Of a stretch of DNA of 64,000 nt, positions 1 to 7,533 are shown one piece after another. Under the pieces are notes generated by a model. The model did not search any database, was not told the origin of the DNA, and saw only the letters and a program-made list of their open reading frames with translations. Made by a program: the position numbers and the translations under genes. Source of the stretch: an uncultured Flavobacterium sp. (GTDB lineage Bacteria > Bacteroidota > Bacteroidia > Flavobacteriales > Flavobacteriaceae); contig NZ_CAMLDD010000011.1 in NCBI RefSeq assembly GCF_946478785.1, positions 78,877-142,876 of the forward strand. The letters run 5' to 3'. Positions within the stretch are counted from its first letter, which is position 1. Each line of letters begins with the position of its first letter.

Positions 1-1
1 A

Positions 2-34
2 GAAATCCTGAGTGAAACCGCCGAATTAAGATGA
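2..34 (+). CDS. Possible 3' end of an upstream gene (partial)
   Basis: One frame runs open from the window edge through ten codons (EILSETAELR) to a TGA at 32-34. The other two plus-strand frames stop within five codons. It could be the tail of the gene before hmgA, but ten codons are too few to identify it. Confidence 0.3.
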   Translation, partial: EILSETAELR

Positions 35-123
35 TTGGTCAATAGATAAATTGAGCTAATTATCTGTTCACACAATTCAAATTTTCGAATTATCTAATTT
101 ACAAATTATCTAATTGAAAAGCC
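35..123. repeat. AT-rich spacer with repeated AATTATCTAATT-like words
   Basis: The spacer before hmgA repeats the word AATTATCTAATT, seen at about 86-97 and 105-116. A related inverted word (GATAAATTGAGCTAATTATC) lies near 45-64. It resembles the other word-like repeats in spacers of this window. No clear promoter was seen. Confidence 0.4.
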
Positions 124-1281
124 ATGCCATTATATCACAAACTCGGAAACTTTCCACAAAAGAGACACACCCAATTCGAAAAACCTAATGGAGGTTTTTA
201 CTACGAACAATTGTTTGGTACCGAAGGTTTTCACGGACATTCATCCTTGTCTTATCATATTCACAGACCAACTCAGGTTAAAGAAATCTTAAACTCATAT
301 TCAGTTGAACCAAAAATTGCAATCGGTAAAAATATAAAATCATTACTGTTTAAAGGTTTTGAATTAAAACCTCAAAACGATTTCCTAGACAGCCGCAAAG
401 CCATGTTAGTCAATAAAGACTGCATTATTGGTTTAGCAGCTCCAAAAGAATCACTTCGAAATTATTTCTACAAAAATGCCGATGCAGATGAAATGCTTTT
501 CATCCATAAGGGAAAAGGTAAATTAAGAACTATGTTAGGAAATATTCCGTTTGAATATGGAGATTATTTAATAATTCCGAGAGGCATCATTTACCAAATA
601 GAATTCGACACCGAAGATAACCGACTTTTTTATGTCGAATCATATTCTCCTTTTTACACTCCAAAACGTTATAAAAACCAATCCGGACAGCATTTAGAAC
701 ATTCGCCATTTTGCGAACGTGATTTTATTTTACCAAACGAATTGGAAACACACGACGAAAAAGGTGATTTTTTAATTAAAATCAAAAAAGAAGGAATGAT
801 TCACGAAGTGGTTTACGCCACACATCCTTTTGATGTTGTGGGTTGGGACGGTTACAACTTCCCATACGGATTCTCGATTCATAATTTTGAACCTATAACG
901 GGACGTGTTCACCAACCGCCTCCGGTACATCAAACATTTGAAACGGCAACTTTTGTCGTTTGTTCTTTCTGCCCGAGACTTTACGATTATCATCCTAAAG
1001 CAATTCCGGCACCCTACAATCACAGCAATATAGATTCAGACGAAGTGCTTTATTATGTTGATGGCGATTTCATGAGCCGCAATAACATCGAGCAGGGTCA
1101 TATCACCTTACATCCAAAAGGAATTCCCCACGGTCCCGCACCTGGCGCGATGGAACGCAGTATTGGTCATAAAGAAACCCAGGAATTAGCCGTTATGGTG
1201 GATACTTTCAGGCCGCTTATGGTTACAGAAGAAGCTATGGGACTGGATGATGGAAAGTACTATAAATCGTGGACGGAGTAG
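124..1281 (+). CDS. hmgA: Homogentisate 1,2-dioxygenase
   Basis: Cytosolic non-haem Fe(II) ring-cleaving enzyme of tyrosine and phenylalanine catabolism; it converts homogentisate to maleylacetoacetate. The 385-residue protein has the family's double-cupin layout. The conserved segment HQPPPVHQTFET lies near residue 263, EVLYYVDG near 306 and HPKGIPHGPAPG near 330; the last two regions supply the Glu and His iron ligands in the family. The hppD gene, which makes the substrate, follows on the same strand, although a 183-bp spacer with a repeat separates them. The ATG gives the expected N-terminus and there is no signal peptide. No unusual feature was seen. Confidence 0.95.
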   Translation: MPLYHKLGNFPQKRHTQFEKPNGGFYYEQLFGTEGFHGHSSLSYHIHRPTQVKEILNSYSVEPKIAIGKNIKSLLFKGFELKPQNDFLDSRKAMLVNKDCIIGLAAPKESLRNYFYKNADADEMLFIHKGKGKLRTMLGNIPFEYGDYLIIPRGIIYQIEFDTEDNRLFYVESYSPFYTPKRYKNQSGQHLEHSPFCERDFILPNELETHDEKGDFLIKIKKEGMIHEVVYATHPFDVVGWDGYNFPYGFSIHNFEPITGRVHQPPPVHQTFETATFVVCSFCPRLYDYHPKAIPAPYNHSNIDSDEVLYYVDGDFMSRNNIEQGHITLHPKGIPHGPAPGAMERSIGHKETQELAVMVDTFRPLMVTEEAMGLDDGKYYKSWTE

Positions 1282-1323
1282 TCATTGCAAAGACGAAGTA
1301 ATCTCATTTACAATATAATTTAG

Positions 1324-1400
1324 AAGCTATTCCTGCTGTACACTATATCTTTTATGGCGAACCCCGCCACAAAAGGATGACGTTCCCATCAGGGCTAAAA
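1324..1400 (-). repeat. Interspersed repeat, copy A (AAAAGGAT / ATCTTTT hairpin element)
   Basis: The hmgA-hppD spacer holds GCTATTCCTGCT, then CTATATCTTTT, a GC-rich hairpin (TGGCG aacc CCGCCA), AAAAGGATGACG and CATCAGGGCTA. A second copy with the same flanks and a different hairpin sequence lies at 14306-14380 in the opposite orientation. The conserved frame around a variable hairpin suggests a mobile or REP-like intergenic element. No coding potential was seen. Confidence 0.6.
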
Positions 1401-1464
1401 ATCAAAATTCAAAACAACATTTCGGTTCATCAAAAACGATTAATCGATTAAACAAATAAACACA

Positions 1465-2625
1465 ATGAGTAAAGAAGTCAAATCAGTAGAATACGGTTTA
1501 GAAAAAATATTTGAAGGCGCACAGGATTTCCTTCCATTATTAGGAACCGATTATGTAGAATTCTATGTAGGAAATGCAAAACAGTCAGCACATTATTATA
1601 AAACGGCTTTCGGATATCAGTCATTGGCGTATGCCGGATTAGAAACCGGTGTAAAAGACAAAGCCTCTTATGTTTTGAAGCAAGACAAAATCAGAATTGT
1701 TTTAACAACACCTTTAACGCAGGATTCACCAATTCACGAACATCTGAAAAAACATGGAGATGGTGTAAAAGTGGCTGCTCTTTGGGTTGAAGATGCCAGA
1801 AGTGCGTATGAAGAAACTATGAAACGCGGTGCCCGTTCTTTTATGGAACCAACTGTTGAATCAGATGAATTTGGAGAAGTCGTTCGTTCGGGAATTTATA
1901 CGTACGGAGAAACCGTTCACATTTTTGTGGAAAGAAAAAACTACAATGGAATTTTTCTGCCAGGTTATAAAGAATGGAAATCAGACTATAATCCAGCGCC
2001 AACCGGATTGAAATATATTGATCACATGGTTGGAAATGTGGGTTGGAACGAAATGAATACCTGGGTAAAATTCTACGAAGAAGTAATGGGATTCGTGAAT
2101 TTCCTATCCTTTGATGATAAACAAATTACGACAGAATATTCTGCCTTGATGAGTAAGGTAATGTCTAACGGAAACGGAAGAATTAAATTCCCTATCAACG
2201 AACCCGCTGAAGGAAAGAAAAAATCCCAGATTGAAGAATATCTGGATTTCTATGGTGGTCCCGGAATTCAGCATATTGCCATTGCTACAGATGATATTAT
2301 CAAAACAGTATCGCAGCTAAGAGCGCGGGGTGTTGAATTTTTATCCGCACCTCCTCATACCTATTATCAGGCAATTCCGGAAAGATTAGGTGTTCATATG
2401 GATATGATGAAGGAAGATTTAAACGAAATCGAAAAATTAGCCATTATGGTTGATGCAGATGAAGATGGTTATTTATTGCAAATATTTACCAAGCCGGTAC
2501 AGGACAGACCAACTCTCTTTTTTGAAATAATACAAAGAATGGGGGCGAAAGGATTTGGTGCAGGGAACTTTAAAGCTCTTTTTGAGTCCATTGAAAGAGA
2601 ACAGGAATTAAGAGGAACTTTATAA
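1465..2625 (+). CDS. hppD: 4-hydroxyphenylpyruvate dioxygenase
   Basis: Fe(II)-dependent cytosolic dioxygenase that converts 4-hydroxyphenylpyruvate to homogentisate, the substrate of HmgA upstream. The 386 residues form two VOC/glyoxalase-fold halves. The C-terminal half shows the three metal-ligand regions: YIDHMVGNVG near 184-193, GIQHIAIATDD near 269, and FFEIIQRMG near 353. Length is normal for the family. The ATG follows an AT-rich leader without a clear Shine-Dalgarno sequence, as is usual in this phylum. A hairpin rich in T and A follows the stop codon. Confidence 0.96.
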   Translation: MSKEVKSVEYGLEKIFEGAQDFLPLLGTDYVEFYVGNAKQSAHYYKTAFGYQSLAYAGLETGVKDKASYVLKQDKIRIVLTTPLTQDSPIHEHLKKHGDGVKVAALWVEDARSAYEETMKRGARSFMEPTVESDEFGEVVRSGIYTYGETVHIFVERKNYNGIFLPGYKEWKSDYNPAPTGLKYIDHMVGNVGWNEMNTWVKFYEEVMGFVNFLSFDDKQITTEYSALMSKVMSNGNGRIKFPINEPAEGKKKSQIEEYLDFYGGPGIQHIAIATDDIIKTVSQLRARGVEFLSAPPHTYYQAIPERLGVHMDMMKEDLNEIEKLAIMVDADEDGYLLQIFTKPVQDRPTLFFEIIQRMGAKGFGAGNFKALFESIEREQELRGTL

Positions 2626-2627
2626 AA

Positions 2628-2662
2628 GGAGGGTTTTTTTGCATATTGTAAAAAAATCCTCT
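2628..2662 (+). terminator. Possible terminator after hppD
   Basis: GAGGGTTTTTTT (2629-2640) pairs with AAAAAAATCCTC (2650-2661) around a 9-nt loop, just after the hppD stop codon. The stem is mostly A-T and no separate U-tract follows, so strength is uncertain. Confidence 0.5.
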
Positions 2663-2734
2663 ATAAATTAATAATTTTTATGCAAATGTTTTGTTAAACT
2701 AGCTTTTTACTATTTATTATTTAAACTTTGCATC

Positions 2735-2862
2735 TATCTTTGCACTCGCAAATCAGGAAGGGGTGGTTTCCTTCCGAATTGATATAAATTTTCATAATTT
2801 ATAGTTTTTTGGTTAGTTAATAGCATAAAAACTCAGTCATTCTTTGACTGAGTTTTTTTGTT
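2735..2862 (+). ncRNA. Candidate small RNA with its own promoter and terminator
   Basis: A -7 element TATCTTTG (2735-2742) predicts a start near 2748. No TTG sits at the ideal -33 spacing. The predicted transcript of about 110 nt has three hairpins: ATCA/TGAT continuing into GGAAGG gggtttt-type loop CCTTCC (about 2752-2783), ATAAATT ttcat AATTTAT (about 2785-2803), and an intrinsic terminator, AACTCAGTCA/TGACTGAGTT plus a T-run (2829-2859). No ORF explains it. Flavobacterial RNAs such as 6S-Flavo or Flavo-1 are candidates, but I cannot assign a family by eye. Confidence 0.45.
2827..2859 (+). terminator. Strong intrinsic terminator
   Basis: AACTCAGTCA and TGACTGAGTT form a 10-bp stem with a short loop, followed by seven T. 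It ends the candidate small RNA rather than any CDS. Confidence 0.8.
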
Positions 2863-2874
2863 TTGGTATATTTG
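2844..2874 (+). promoter_or_regulatory. Flavobacterial-type promoter for the DUF3108 gene
   Basis: TTG (2844-2846) and TATATTTG (2867-2874) are spaced 20 bp apart, matching the Bacteroidota pattern. The -33 element lies inside the hairpin of the preceding terminator, so the two signals are nested. Confidence 0.55.
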
Positions 2875-2919
2875 GAATAAAATTTGCGTTTATGGTCTGT
2901 AAACAGTAAATATCTTATT

Positions 2920-3690
2920 ATGAAAAAACTAACTCTATTTATATTAATTCTCACCACACTAAGTTTTGATTCCTACAAAGAAGATGCTTTTGATGTGGGT
3001 GAGTATTTCAAATTCAGAATTCATTACGGAATTGTAAATGCAGGTTATGCTACTCTGGAAGTTAAAGATGCTACCGTAAATAATAAAAAAGTTTTTCATG
3101 CCGTGGGAAAAGGTTACACAACTGGCATGTCAAGGTTTTTCTTTAAAGTAGAAGACTTATATGAAAGCTATTTTGATAAAGAGACGGGTAGTCCTTATCG
3201 ATATATCCGAAAAATAAACGAAGGAGGCTACACTAAAAATCAGGAAGGCTTTTTTAACCAGTCACAAAATCGGGTTTTGGTAAAAGATTATAAACGTAAA
3301 ACTGAAAAAACAATTGTAGTTACAGAGAATGTACAGGATATCATCTCGTCTTTTTATTATTTGCGAAACCATCCTAATATTGATAAATTAAGGTCTGGTG
3401 AATCTATTACAATCGATATGTTTTTTGATGAAGAGATCACAAAATTTAAGTTAAAATACATAGGTCGTCAGGATATTACAACTAAATTTGGCACCGTTGC
3501 AACTATGGTTTTTAAACCTTTAGTACAAACAGGCCGCGTATTTAAAGAAAAAGAAAGCGTAACGCTTTGGATAACAGATGATAATAATAAAGTTCCTGTC
3601 AGAATAAAAGCAGACCTTGCAGTAGGTTCGCTTAAAGCTGATATTGACGAATACAAAGGATTAAAATATCCATTTAAAGTAAAAAAATAA
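2920..3690 (+). CDS. DUF3108 domain-containing exported protein
   Basis: The 256-residue protein begins MKKLTLFILILTTLSF, a likely Sec signal. The mature part (DVGEYFKFRIHYGIVNAGYATLEV onwards, about residues 25-250) matches the DUF3108 pattern of envelope proteins predicted to be beta-rich; its molecular function is unknown. I chose the ATG at 2920 over a TTG at 2884 because only the ATG puts the hydrophobic signal at the N-terminus and it lies well placed after TATATTTG (2867-2874). Its stop codon overlaps the ATG of the tryptophan dioxygenase by one base (TAATG), so the two are probably translationally coupled. Confidence 0.8.
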   Translation: MKKLTLFILILTTLSFDSYKEDAFDVGEYFKFRIHYGIVNAGYATLEVKDATVNNKKVFHAVGKGYTTGMSRFFFKVEDLYESYFDKETGSPYRYIRKINEGGYTKNQEGFFNQSQNRVLVKDYKRKTEKTIVVTENVQDIISSFYYLRNHPNIDKLRSGESITIDMFFDEEITKFKLKYIGRQDITTKFGTVATMVFKPLVQTGRVFKEKESVTLWITDDNNKVPVRIKADLAVGSLKADIDEYKGLKYPFKVKK

Positions 3691-4631
3691 TGAATACCAC
3701 AGATAATTCTGAATCAATCCTGAAAGAAATTGATCTTAAATTTAAGGCTATAAATCAAAAAACGGATGTTCAGCTTGAAGGGTTGCTTTGGTCTAAACCA
3801 ATTACCTATTGGGATTATATCCAGACTGATGCACTCTTAAACCTTCAGATACAGAGAACGACCCTTCCAGATGAAATGGTTTTTATAATGTATCATCAGG
3901 TAAACGAATTGTTTTTTAAAATGATTCTGTGGGAAATTGACCAGATTGCCGATACAGAAAATATTCAGGTTGATTTTTTCAGTGAAAGGCTTTCCAGAAT
4001 TACTCGCTATTTTGATATGCTGACAAACTCTTTCAGTATTATGGAAAACGGAATGGATGTGGATCAATATATGAAATTCAGAAATACCCTTACTCCTGCA
4101 AGTGGTTTTCAAAGTGCTCAATATAGACTGATAGAATTTGCTTCGACAGATATTATCAATTTAACAGATCGAAGATATAAAGCAAACTTTGATGAAAATA
4201 CAGATTTAGAAACTTCTTTCGAACATTTATACTGGCAGGCCGCAGGTAAAGATTATCAGACAGGTCAAAAATCTTATTTACTGCAGGAATTCGAAAAGAA
4301 ATATAAAGGACAGTTTTTACGTCAAATGTCAGAGTTCAGGACGAAGAATATCTGGCAGAAATTCACACAGTTGCCTGAGAAGGATCAGCAAAATCCAGAG
4401 TTAATTCTGGCCATGCGTCATTATGATTATACAGTTAATATTACCTGGGTGATGCAGCATTTAAATACAGCTATAAAATATATTCTGGAAAGCGGAAAAG
4501 GTAACGGAGAAGCAACCGGAGGAAGCGACTGGCAAAAATATATGCATCCAAAATTTCAAAGACGCATCTTTTTTCCTAAATTGTGGACCGAAGAAGAATT
4601 GTCTAATTGGGGAAATGAAACATCAGTTTAA
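3690..4631 (+). CDS. kynA: Tryptophan 2,3-dioxygenase family protein
   Basis: Haem-dependent enzyme that opens the indole ring of L-tryptophan to N-formylkynurenine, the first step of the kynurenine pathway. The 313 residues carry family motifs: DEMVFIMYHQVNELFFK near 65-81, PASGFQSAQYRLIE near 137-150, and TGGSDW near 281-286, where the active-site loop TGGSSG/W is expected. Its ATG overlaps the stop of the DUF3108 gene, and an M23 peptidase follows 21 bp downstream. Downstream kynurenine genes are not in this window. Divergent bacterial TDO relatives exist, so substrate is inferred. Confidence 0.88.
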   Translation: MNTTDNSESILKEIDLKFKAINQKTDVQLEGLLWSKPITYWDYIQTDALLNLQIQRTTLPDEMVFIMYHQVNELFFKMILWEIDQIADTENIQVDFFSERLSRITRYFDMLTNSFSIMENGMDVDQYMKFRNTLTPASGFQSAQYRLIEFASTDIINLTDRRYKANFDENTDLETSFEHLYWQAAGKDYQTGQKSYLLQEFEKKYKGQFLRQMSEFRTKNIWQKFTQLPEKDQQNPELILAMRHYDYTVNITWVMQHLNTAIKYILESGKGNGEATGGSDWQKYMHPKFQRRIFFPKLWTEEELSNWGNETSV

Positions 4632-4652
4632 TTTTCTGAAAAAAGTAAAAGT

Positions 4653-5873
4653 TTGAAAAAAGTATTCGTAATTATAATCATCTTATTTTCAATAATTTCA
4701 TGTAATAAAAAAGCTGAGAAAATTGAAATTAAAATTACTAAACCTAAACCTAAAAAAGTAGAATTTGGATTTAATTACGGAGATTTTAATGTTATTCACG
4801 ATACTATAAAAAGAGGGGATTCTTTTGGATCCATAATCCAAAGTCAGAATATCGGCAATAAAAGAGTTTATGACATTGTCAGTCAGGTAAAAGATTCCTT
4901 TAATGTCAGAACCATTCGATACAATAAACGTTATACACTACTTAGATCAAAAAATAAAACTAATAAACTGCAGGTTTTCATTTATCAGCCCGATGCCCTT
5001 ACTTATTATGTTGTGGATTTAAGGGATAGTCTTGCAAAAGCTTACAAAAAAGTAAAACCGGTTACACTAAAGCGAAAAATAATAGGAGGGGTTTTAAAAA
5101 GTTCACTCTCTGAGACCTTAGGAAATAATAGTGTTGAAGCCGCACTTGCCAGCCGTATTACCAAAGTGTTTTCATGGTCTATTGATTTTTTCAAGCTTAA
5201 AAAAGGGGATCGCTACGGACTTATTTTTACGGAACGTTTCATTAATGGTAAAACCTATGACGGAGTTGAAGAACTACAGGCAGCATTTTTTGAATATAAA
5301 GGGAAAATAATTTATGCTTTTCCGTTTGAAAAAGACTCTCTTTCCGGAAAAATTGAATATTATGATGACGAAGGAAAAACACTTAAGAATTTCTTCTTAA
5401 AAACACCAATTAAGTTCAGCCGGATTACTTCCAGATTTACCATGAACAGATTTCATCCTGTACAGCACAGATGGAAAGCCCATAAAGGAACAGATTATGC
5501 TGCGCCAAGAGGAACTCCGATTTCTACGACAGCTTCTGGAGTGGTTGAACAGACAGGTTATACCGCCGGAAACGGAAATTTTGTAAAAGTAAAACATAAC
5601 AAAACCTATTCTACCCAATATCTGCACATGTCCAAGATTTTGGTTCGCCGTGGACAACATGTTACACAAGGACAAACAATCGGACTTGTTGGAAGCACAG
5701 GATTAGCCTCAGGCCCTCATGTTTGTTACCGATTCTGGAAAAATGGAGTGCAGGTAGATGCGCTACGACTTAATCTGCCAACGGGGGAATCTTTGACAGG
5801 AAATTATAAAACCCGTTTCTTAAAACAAATGGAACCTTTAAAGAGGGAGTTGGATAGTATTGGGAATCTTTAG
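4653..5873 (+). CDS. M23-family peptidoglycan DD-metalloendopeptidase (lipoprotein)
   Basis: Likely cell-wall hydrolase cutting peptide cross-links in the periplasm. The N-terminus MKKVFVIIIILFSIISC has a lipobox ending at Cys17, so it should be a lipoprotein. The 406-residue protein ends in a LytM/M23 domain: RFHPVQHRWKAHKGTDY (HxxxD near residue 277), YLHM near 324, and GPHVCYRF near 355. In classical M23 enzymes the last motif is HxH; here the second His, a zinc ligand in LytM, is Cys. The start is TTG at 4653, the only one that preserves the signal. It follows kynA by 21 bp. Confidence 0.88.
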   Translation: MKKVFVIIIILFSIISCNKKAEKIEIKITKPKPKKVEFGFNYGDFNVIHDTIKRGDSFGSIIQSQNIGNKRVYDIVSQVKDSFNVRTIRYNKRYTLLRSKNKTNKLQVFIYQPDALTYYVVDLRDSLAKAYKKVKPVTLKRKIIGGVLKSSLSETLGNNSVEAALASRITKVFSWSIDFFKLKKGDRYGLIFTERFINGKTYDGVEELQAAFFEYKGKIIYAFPFEKDSLSGKIEYYDDEGKTLKNFFLKTPIKFSRITSRFTMNRFHPVQHRWKAHKGTDYAAPRGTPISTTASGVVEQTGYTAGNGNFVKVKHNKTYSTQYLHMSKILVRRGQHVTQGQTIGLVGSTGLASGPHVCYRFWKNGVQVDALRLNLPTGESLTGNYKTRFLKQMEPLKRELDSIGNL

Positions 5874-5892
5874 TATTCAAAATAGAAGAAAT

Positions 5893-6513
5893 ATGAAAAA
5901 TAAACGCATTAAAGAAACTCTTGATGAGACTTTTTCAGATTTAAAACTATTTTACAGAGATACTAATTTGGCTGACAATTTAATTGAAAAATATAAAGTT
6001 GGGCAGATAATCAAAGAAAAAGGCTTTACCGATATGAGTTCTATAGGCGGAGGACTTTCGGGGAATTTTAGATATTTAATCGCAAGTGCTAACGCAAAAG
6101 ATTTGTCGAAGTTCAATTCTGGTTCTTCTAAAACTGGACATTTTCTTCTGGATGAGATTTCGTTTTTTAAAGTTTTGGATCTTCAGAAAATCAATAATAA
6201 AACACAGGTTTTCCTGCTTCATATTCCTGATAATTCACTGTCACTTTTTAAAAATTCAACTTCTAATATTGAAGAAGAAATAACAGATAAAGCCAGGCAA
6301 AAATTTAGTTCCAAAATCAATTCTCCTTTAATCCCGGAATTACAAACTAATGATTGGAAAGAAAGAACAAAATCACCAATTGGTATGAATGATCATGGCG
6401 AAATGTTTTTTGATGATTCAACTATAAAAACTGAAGAGCCAAAAAGAATTGAGATTAATAAGGATAAAAAAACAATCGAAATCAATAAAAGGCCGTGGTG
6501 GAAGATTTGGTAG
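5893..6513 (+). CDS. Hypothetical protein
   Basis: A 206-residue soluble-looking protein that I do not recognise. It begins MKNKRIKETLDETFSDLK, and has a Gly-rich segment (SSIGGGLSGNFRYLIASANA, about 45-64), a hydrophobic strand (TQVFLLHIPDN) and a Lys-rich tail ending RPWWKIW. No signal peptide or membrane segment is visible. An upstream in-frame ATG at 5860 would overlap the M23 gene; I prefer 5893, 20 bp after the M23 stop. It is probably co-transcribed with the peptidase, but that does not establish a role. Confidence 0.65.
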   Translation: MKNKRIKETLDETFSDLKLFYRDTNLADNLIEKYKVGQIIKEKGFTDMSSIGGGLSGNFRYLIASANAKDLSKFNSGSSKTGHFLLDEISFFKVLDLQKINNKTQVFLLHIPDNSLSLFKNSTSNIEEEITDKARQKFSSKINSPLIPELQTNDWKERTKSPIGMNDHGEMFFDDSTIKTEEPKRIEINKDKKTIEINKRPWWKIW

Positions 6514-6610
6514 AGAAGAATCAAAAATAATGATTGTTCTACTTCAAGAGGATTAGATTTATTAATAGAAGGTATTGTTTATTGATTTTGATATTAACAT
6601 TTATAGAAAT

Positions 6611-6639
6611 TTGTTAGCAGTATAAATTTTGTATATTTG
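6611..6639 (+). promoter_or_regulatory. Promoter of the GNAT toxin-antitoxin-like pair
   Basis: TTG (6611-6613) and TATATTTG (6632-6639) are separated by 18 bp, a close match to the flavobacterial consensus. The -7 element sits between the arms of a perfect inverted repeat (6620-6654). Confidence 0.65.
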
Positions 6640-6654
6640 TAGCGAAATTTATAC
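6620..6654. promoter_or_regulatory. Perfect inverted repeat, candidate operator
   Basis: GTATAAATTT (6620-6629) and AAATTTATAC (6645-6654) are exact 10-bp inverted copies around a 15-bp spacer holding the -7 element TATATTTG. This position suits a repressor that blocks RNA polymerase. Autoregulation by the small protein encoded just downstream is an inference. Confidence 0.6.
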
Positions 6655-6672
6655 TTTTAATAAAATAAAGAT

Positions 6673-6828
6673 ATGGCAACTACACTTAAAATTACACCTG
6701 TAGTAAAAGGTGAAGAATCTAAAAGATTCAATACTGCTATATCTACAAGTAAAACAAATAAAATTTCTGAAGAAAAAAAAGCTAAAATATTTTCTCTGGT
6801 TGGTAAAATAATGGCTAAAAAAGCTTAA
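6673..6828 (+). CDS. Small antitoxin-like protein (51 aa)
   Basis: Fifty-one codons from ATG 6673 to TAA 6826-6828. The protein begins MATTLKITPVVKGEESKRFN and ends in a Lys-rich helix-like tail (KKAKIFSLVGKIMAKKA). A short beta-type segment (TLKITPVV) followed by two predicted helices recalls ribbon-helix-helix antitoxins that precede GNAT toxins, but similarity is only by eye. It lies 3 bp before the GNAT gene and behind a promoter holding a perfect inverted repeat. Proposed role: DNA-binding antitoxin that neutralises the acetyltransferase and represses the operon. Confidence 0.65.
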   Translation: MATTLKITPVVKGEESKRFNTAISTSKTNKISEEKKAKIFSLVGKIMAKKA

Positions 6829-6831
6829 TTA

Positions 6832-7368
6832 ATGGATTTATCTGATTTTGGCTTTTCATTATTAAATAACAATGATGCTTTAGATAATTTTGACTGCGAA
6901 GACCAAGAGATAAATGAATTCTTACTTGAAGATTCTAAACACTTTCAAAGTGAAAAAATCACAAACACTTATTTATTTAAAGAAAGAAGTCAAATAGTTG
7001 CCTTTTTTTCAATATCAAATGATTGTCTGAATGATTTAGGTTATGAAAACTCCATTTGGAATAAATTACACCGAAAAATTAAATTGCCTAACGAGAAAAG
7101 AATAAGACAATACCCAGCCGTTAAAATTGCAAGATTAGGTATTGACAAAAAATATAAAGGCAATGGTTTATCTCATCAACTTCTTGACTTTGTCAAAGGG
7201 TGGACATTTATTGAACACAAGCCCGCATGCAGATTATTAATTTTGGACGCTTATAATAAGCCAATACAATTGTCTACATATCAAAAAAATGATTTTGTAT
7301 TTTTATTAGATTCAGATAAAGATGAAAAACATAGGTTTATGTATTTTGATTTAATGAGATTAGAATAA
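6832..7368 (+). CDS. GNAT-family N-acetyltransferase, toxin-like
   Basis: A 178-residue acetyl-CoA-dependent acetyltransferase. Family features include ARLGIDKKYKGNGLSHQLLDF (about 100-120), with the pyrophosphate-binding pattern KYKGNGLS, and the C-terminal TYQKNDFVFL with a candidate catalytic Tyr, followed by RFMYFDLMRLE. This resembles TacT/AtaT-type toxins that acetylate the amino acid on charged tRNA. The gene starts 3 bp after a 51-codon gene, the usual antitoxin-toxin order. Alternatively it is an ordinary GNAT enzyme with a small partner; toxicity is inferred from layout only. Confidence 0.75.
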   Translation: MDLSDFGFSLLNNNDALDNFDCEDQEINEFLLEDSKHFQSEKITNTYLFKERSQIVAFFSISNDCLNDLGYENSIWNKLHRKIKLPNEKRIRQYPAVKIARLGIDKKYKGNGLSHQLLDFVKGWTFIEHKPACRLLILDAYNKPIQLSTYQKNDFVFLLDSDKDEKHRFMYFDLMRLE

Positions 7369-7429
7369 TTTGTCAATTTTTAATTTATATTTCGTGTTTA
7401 GGGGTGAATATTTATATAAAATACTCTAT

Positions 7430-7441
7430 AAAACGTTTTCG
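7430..7441. promoter_or_regulatory. Palindrome AAAACGTTTT(CG) upstream of pgi
   Basis: AAAACGTTTT at 7430-7439 is a perfect 10-bp palindrome about 55 bp upstream of the putative pgi -7 element. The 11-mer AAAACGTTTTC recurs at the gdhA promoter (44197-44207). LacI-family regulators often bind CG-centred palindromes of this type; the regulator here is unknown. Confidence 0.4.
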
Positions 7442-7469
7442 TAACTAATTGTTATATAATTGCAAAGCG

Positions 7470-7502
7470 TTCAGTTATTGAAAACTAATTTCAGTATTTT
7501 TG
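7470..7502 (+). promoter_or_regulatory. Putative pgi promoter
   Basis: TTG (7470-7472) and TATTTTTG (7495-7502) are 22 bp apart and lie about 30 bp upstream of the pgi ATG. Confidence 0.5.
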
Positions 7503-7533
7503 TATTTCTAAAAAAAACTACAATTTTATAAAA

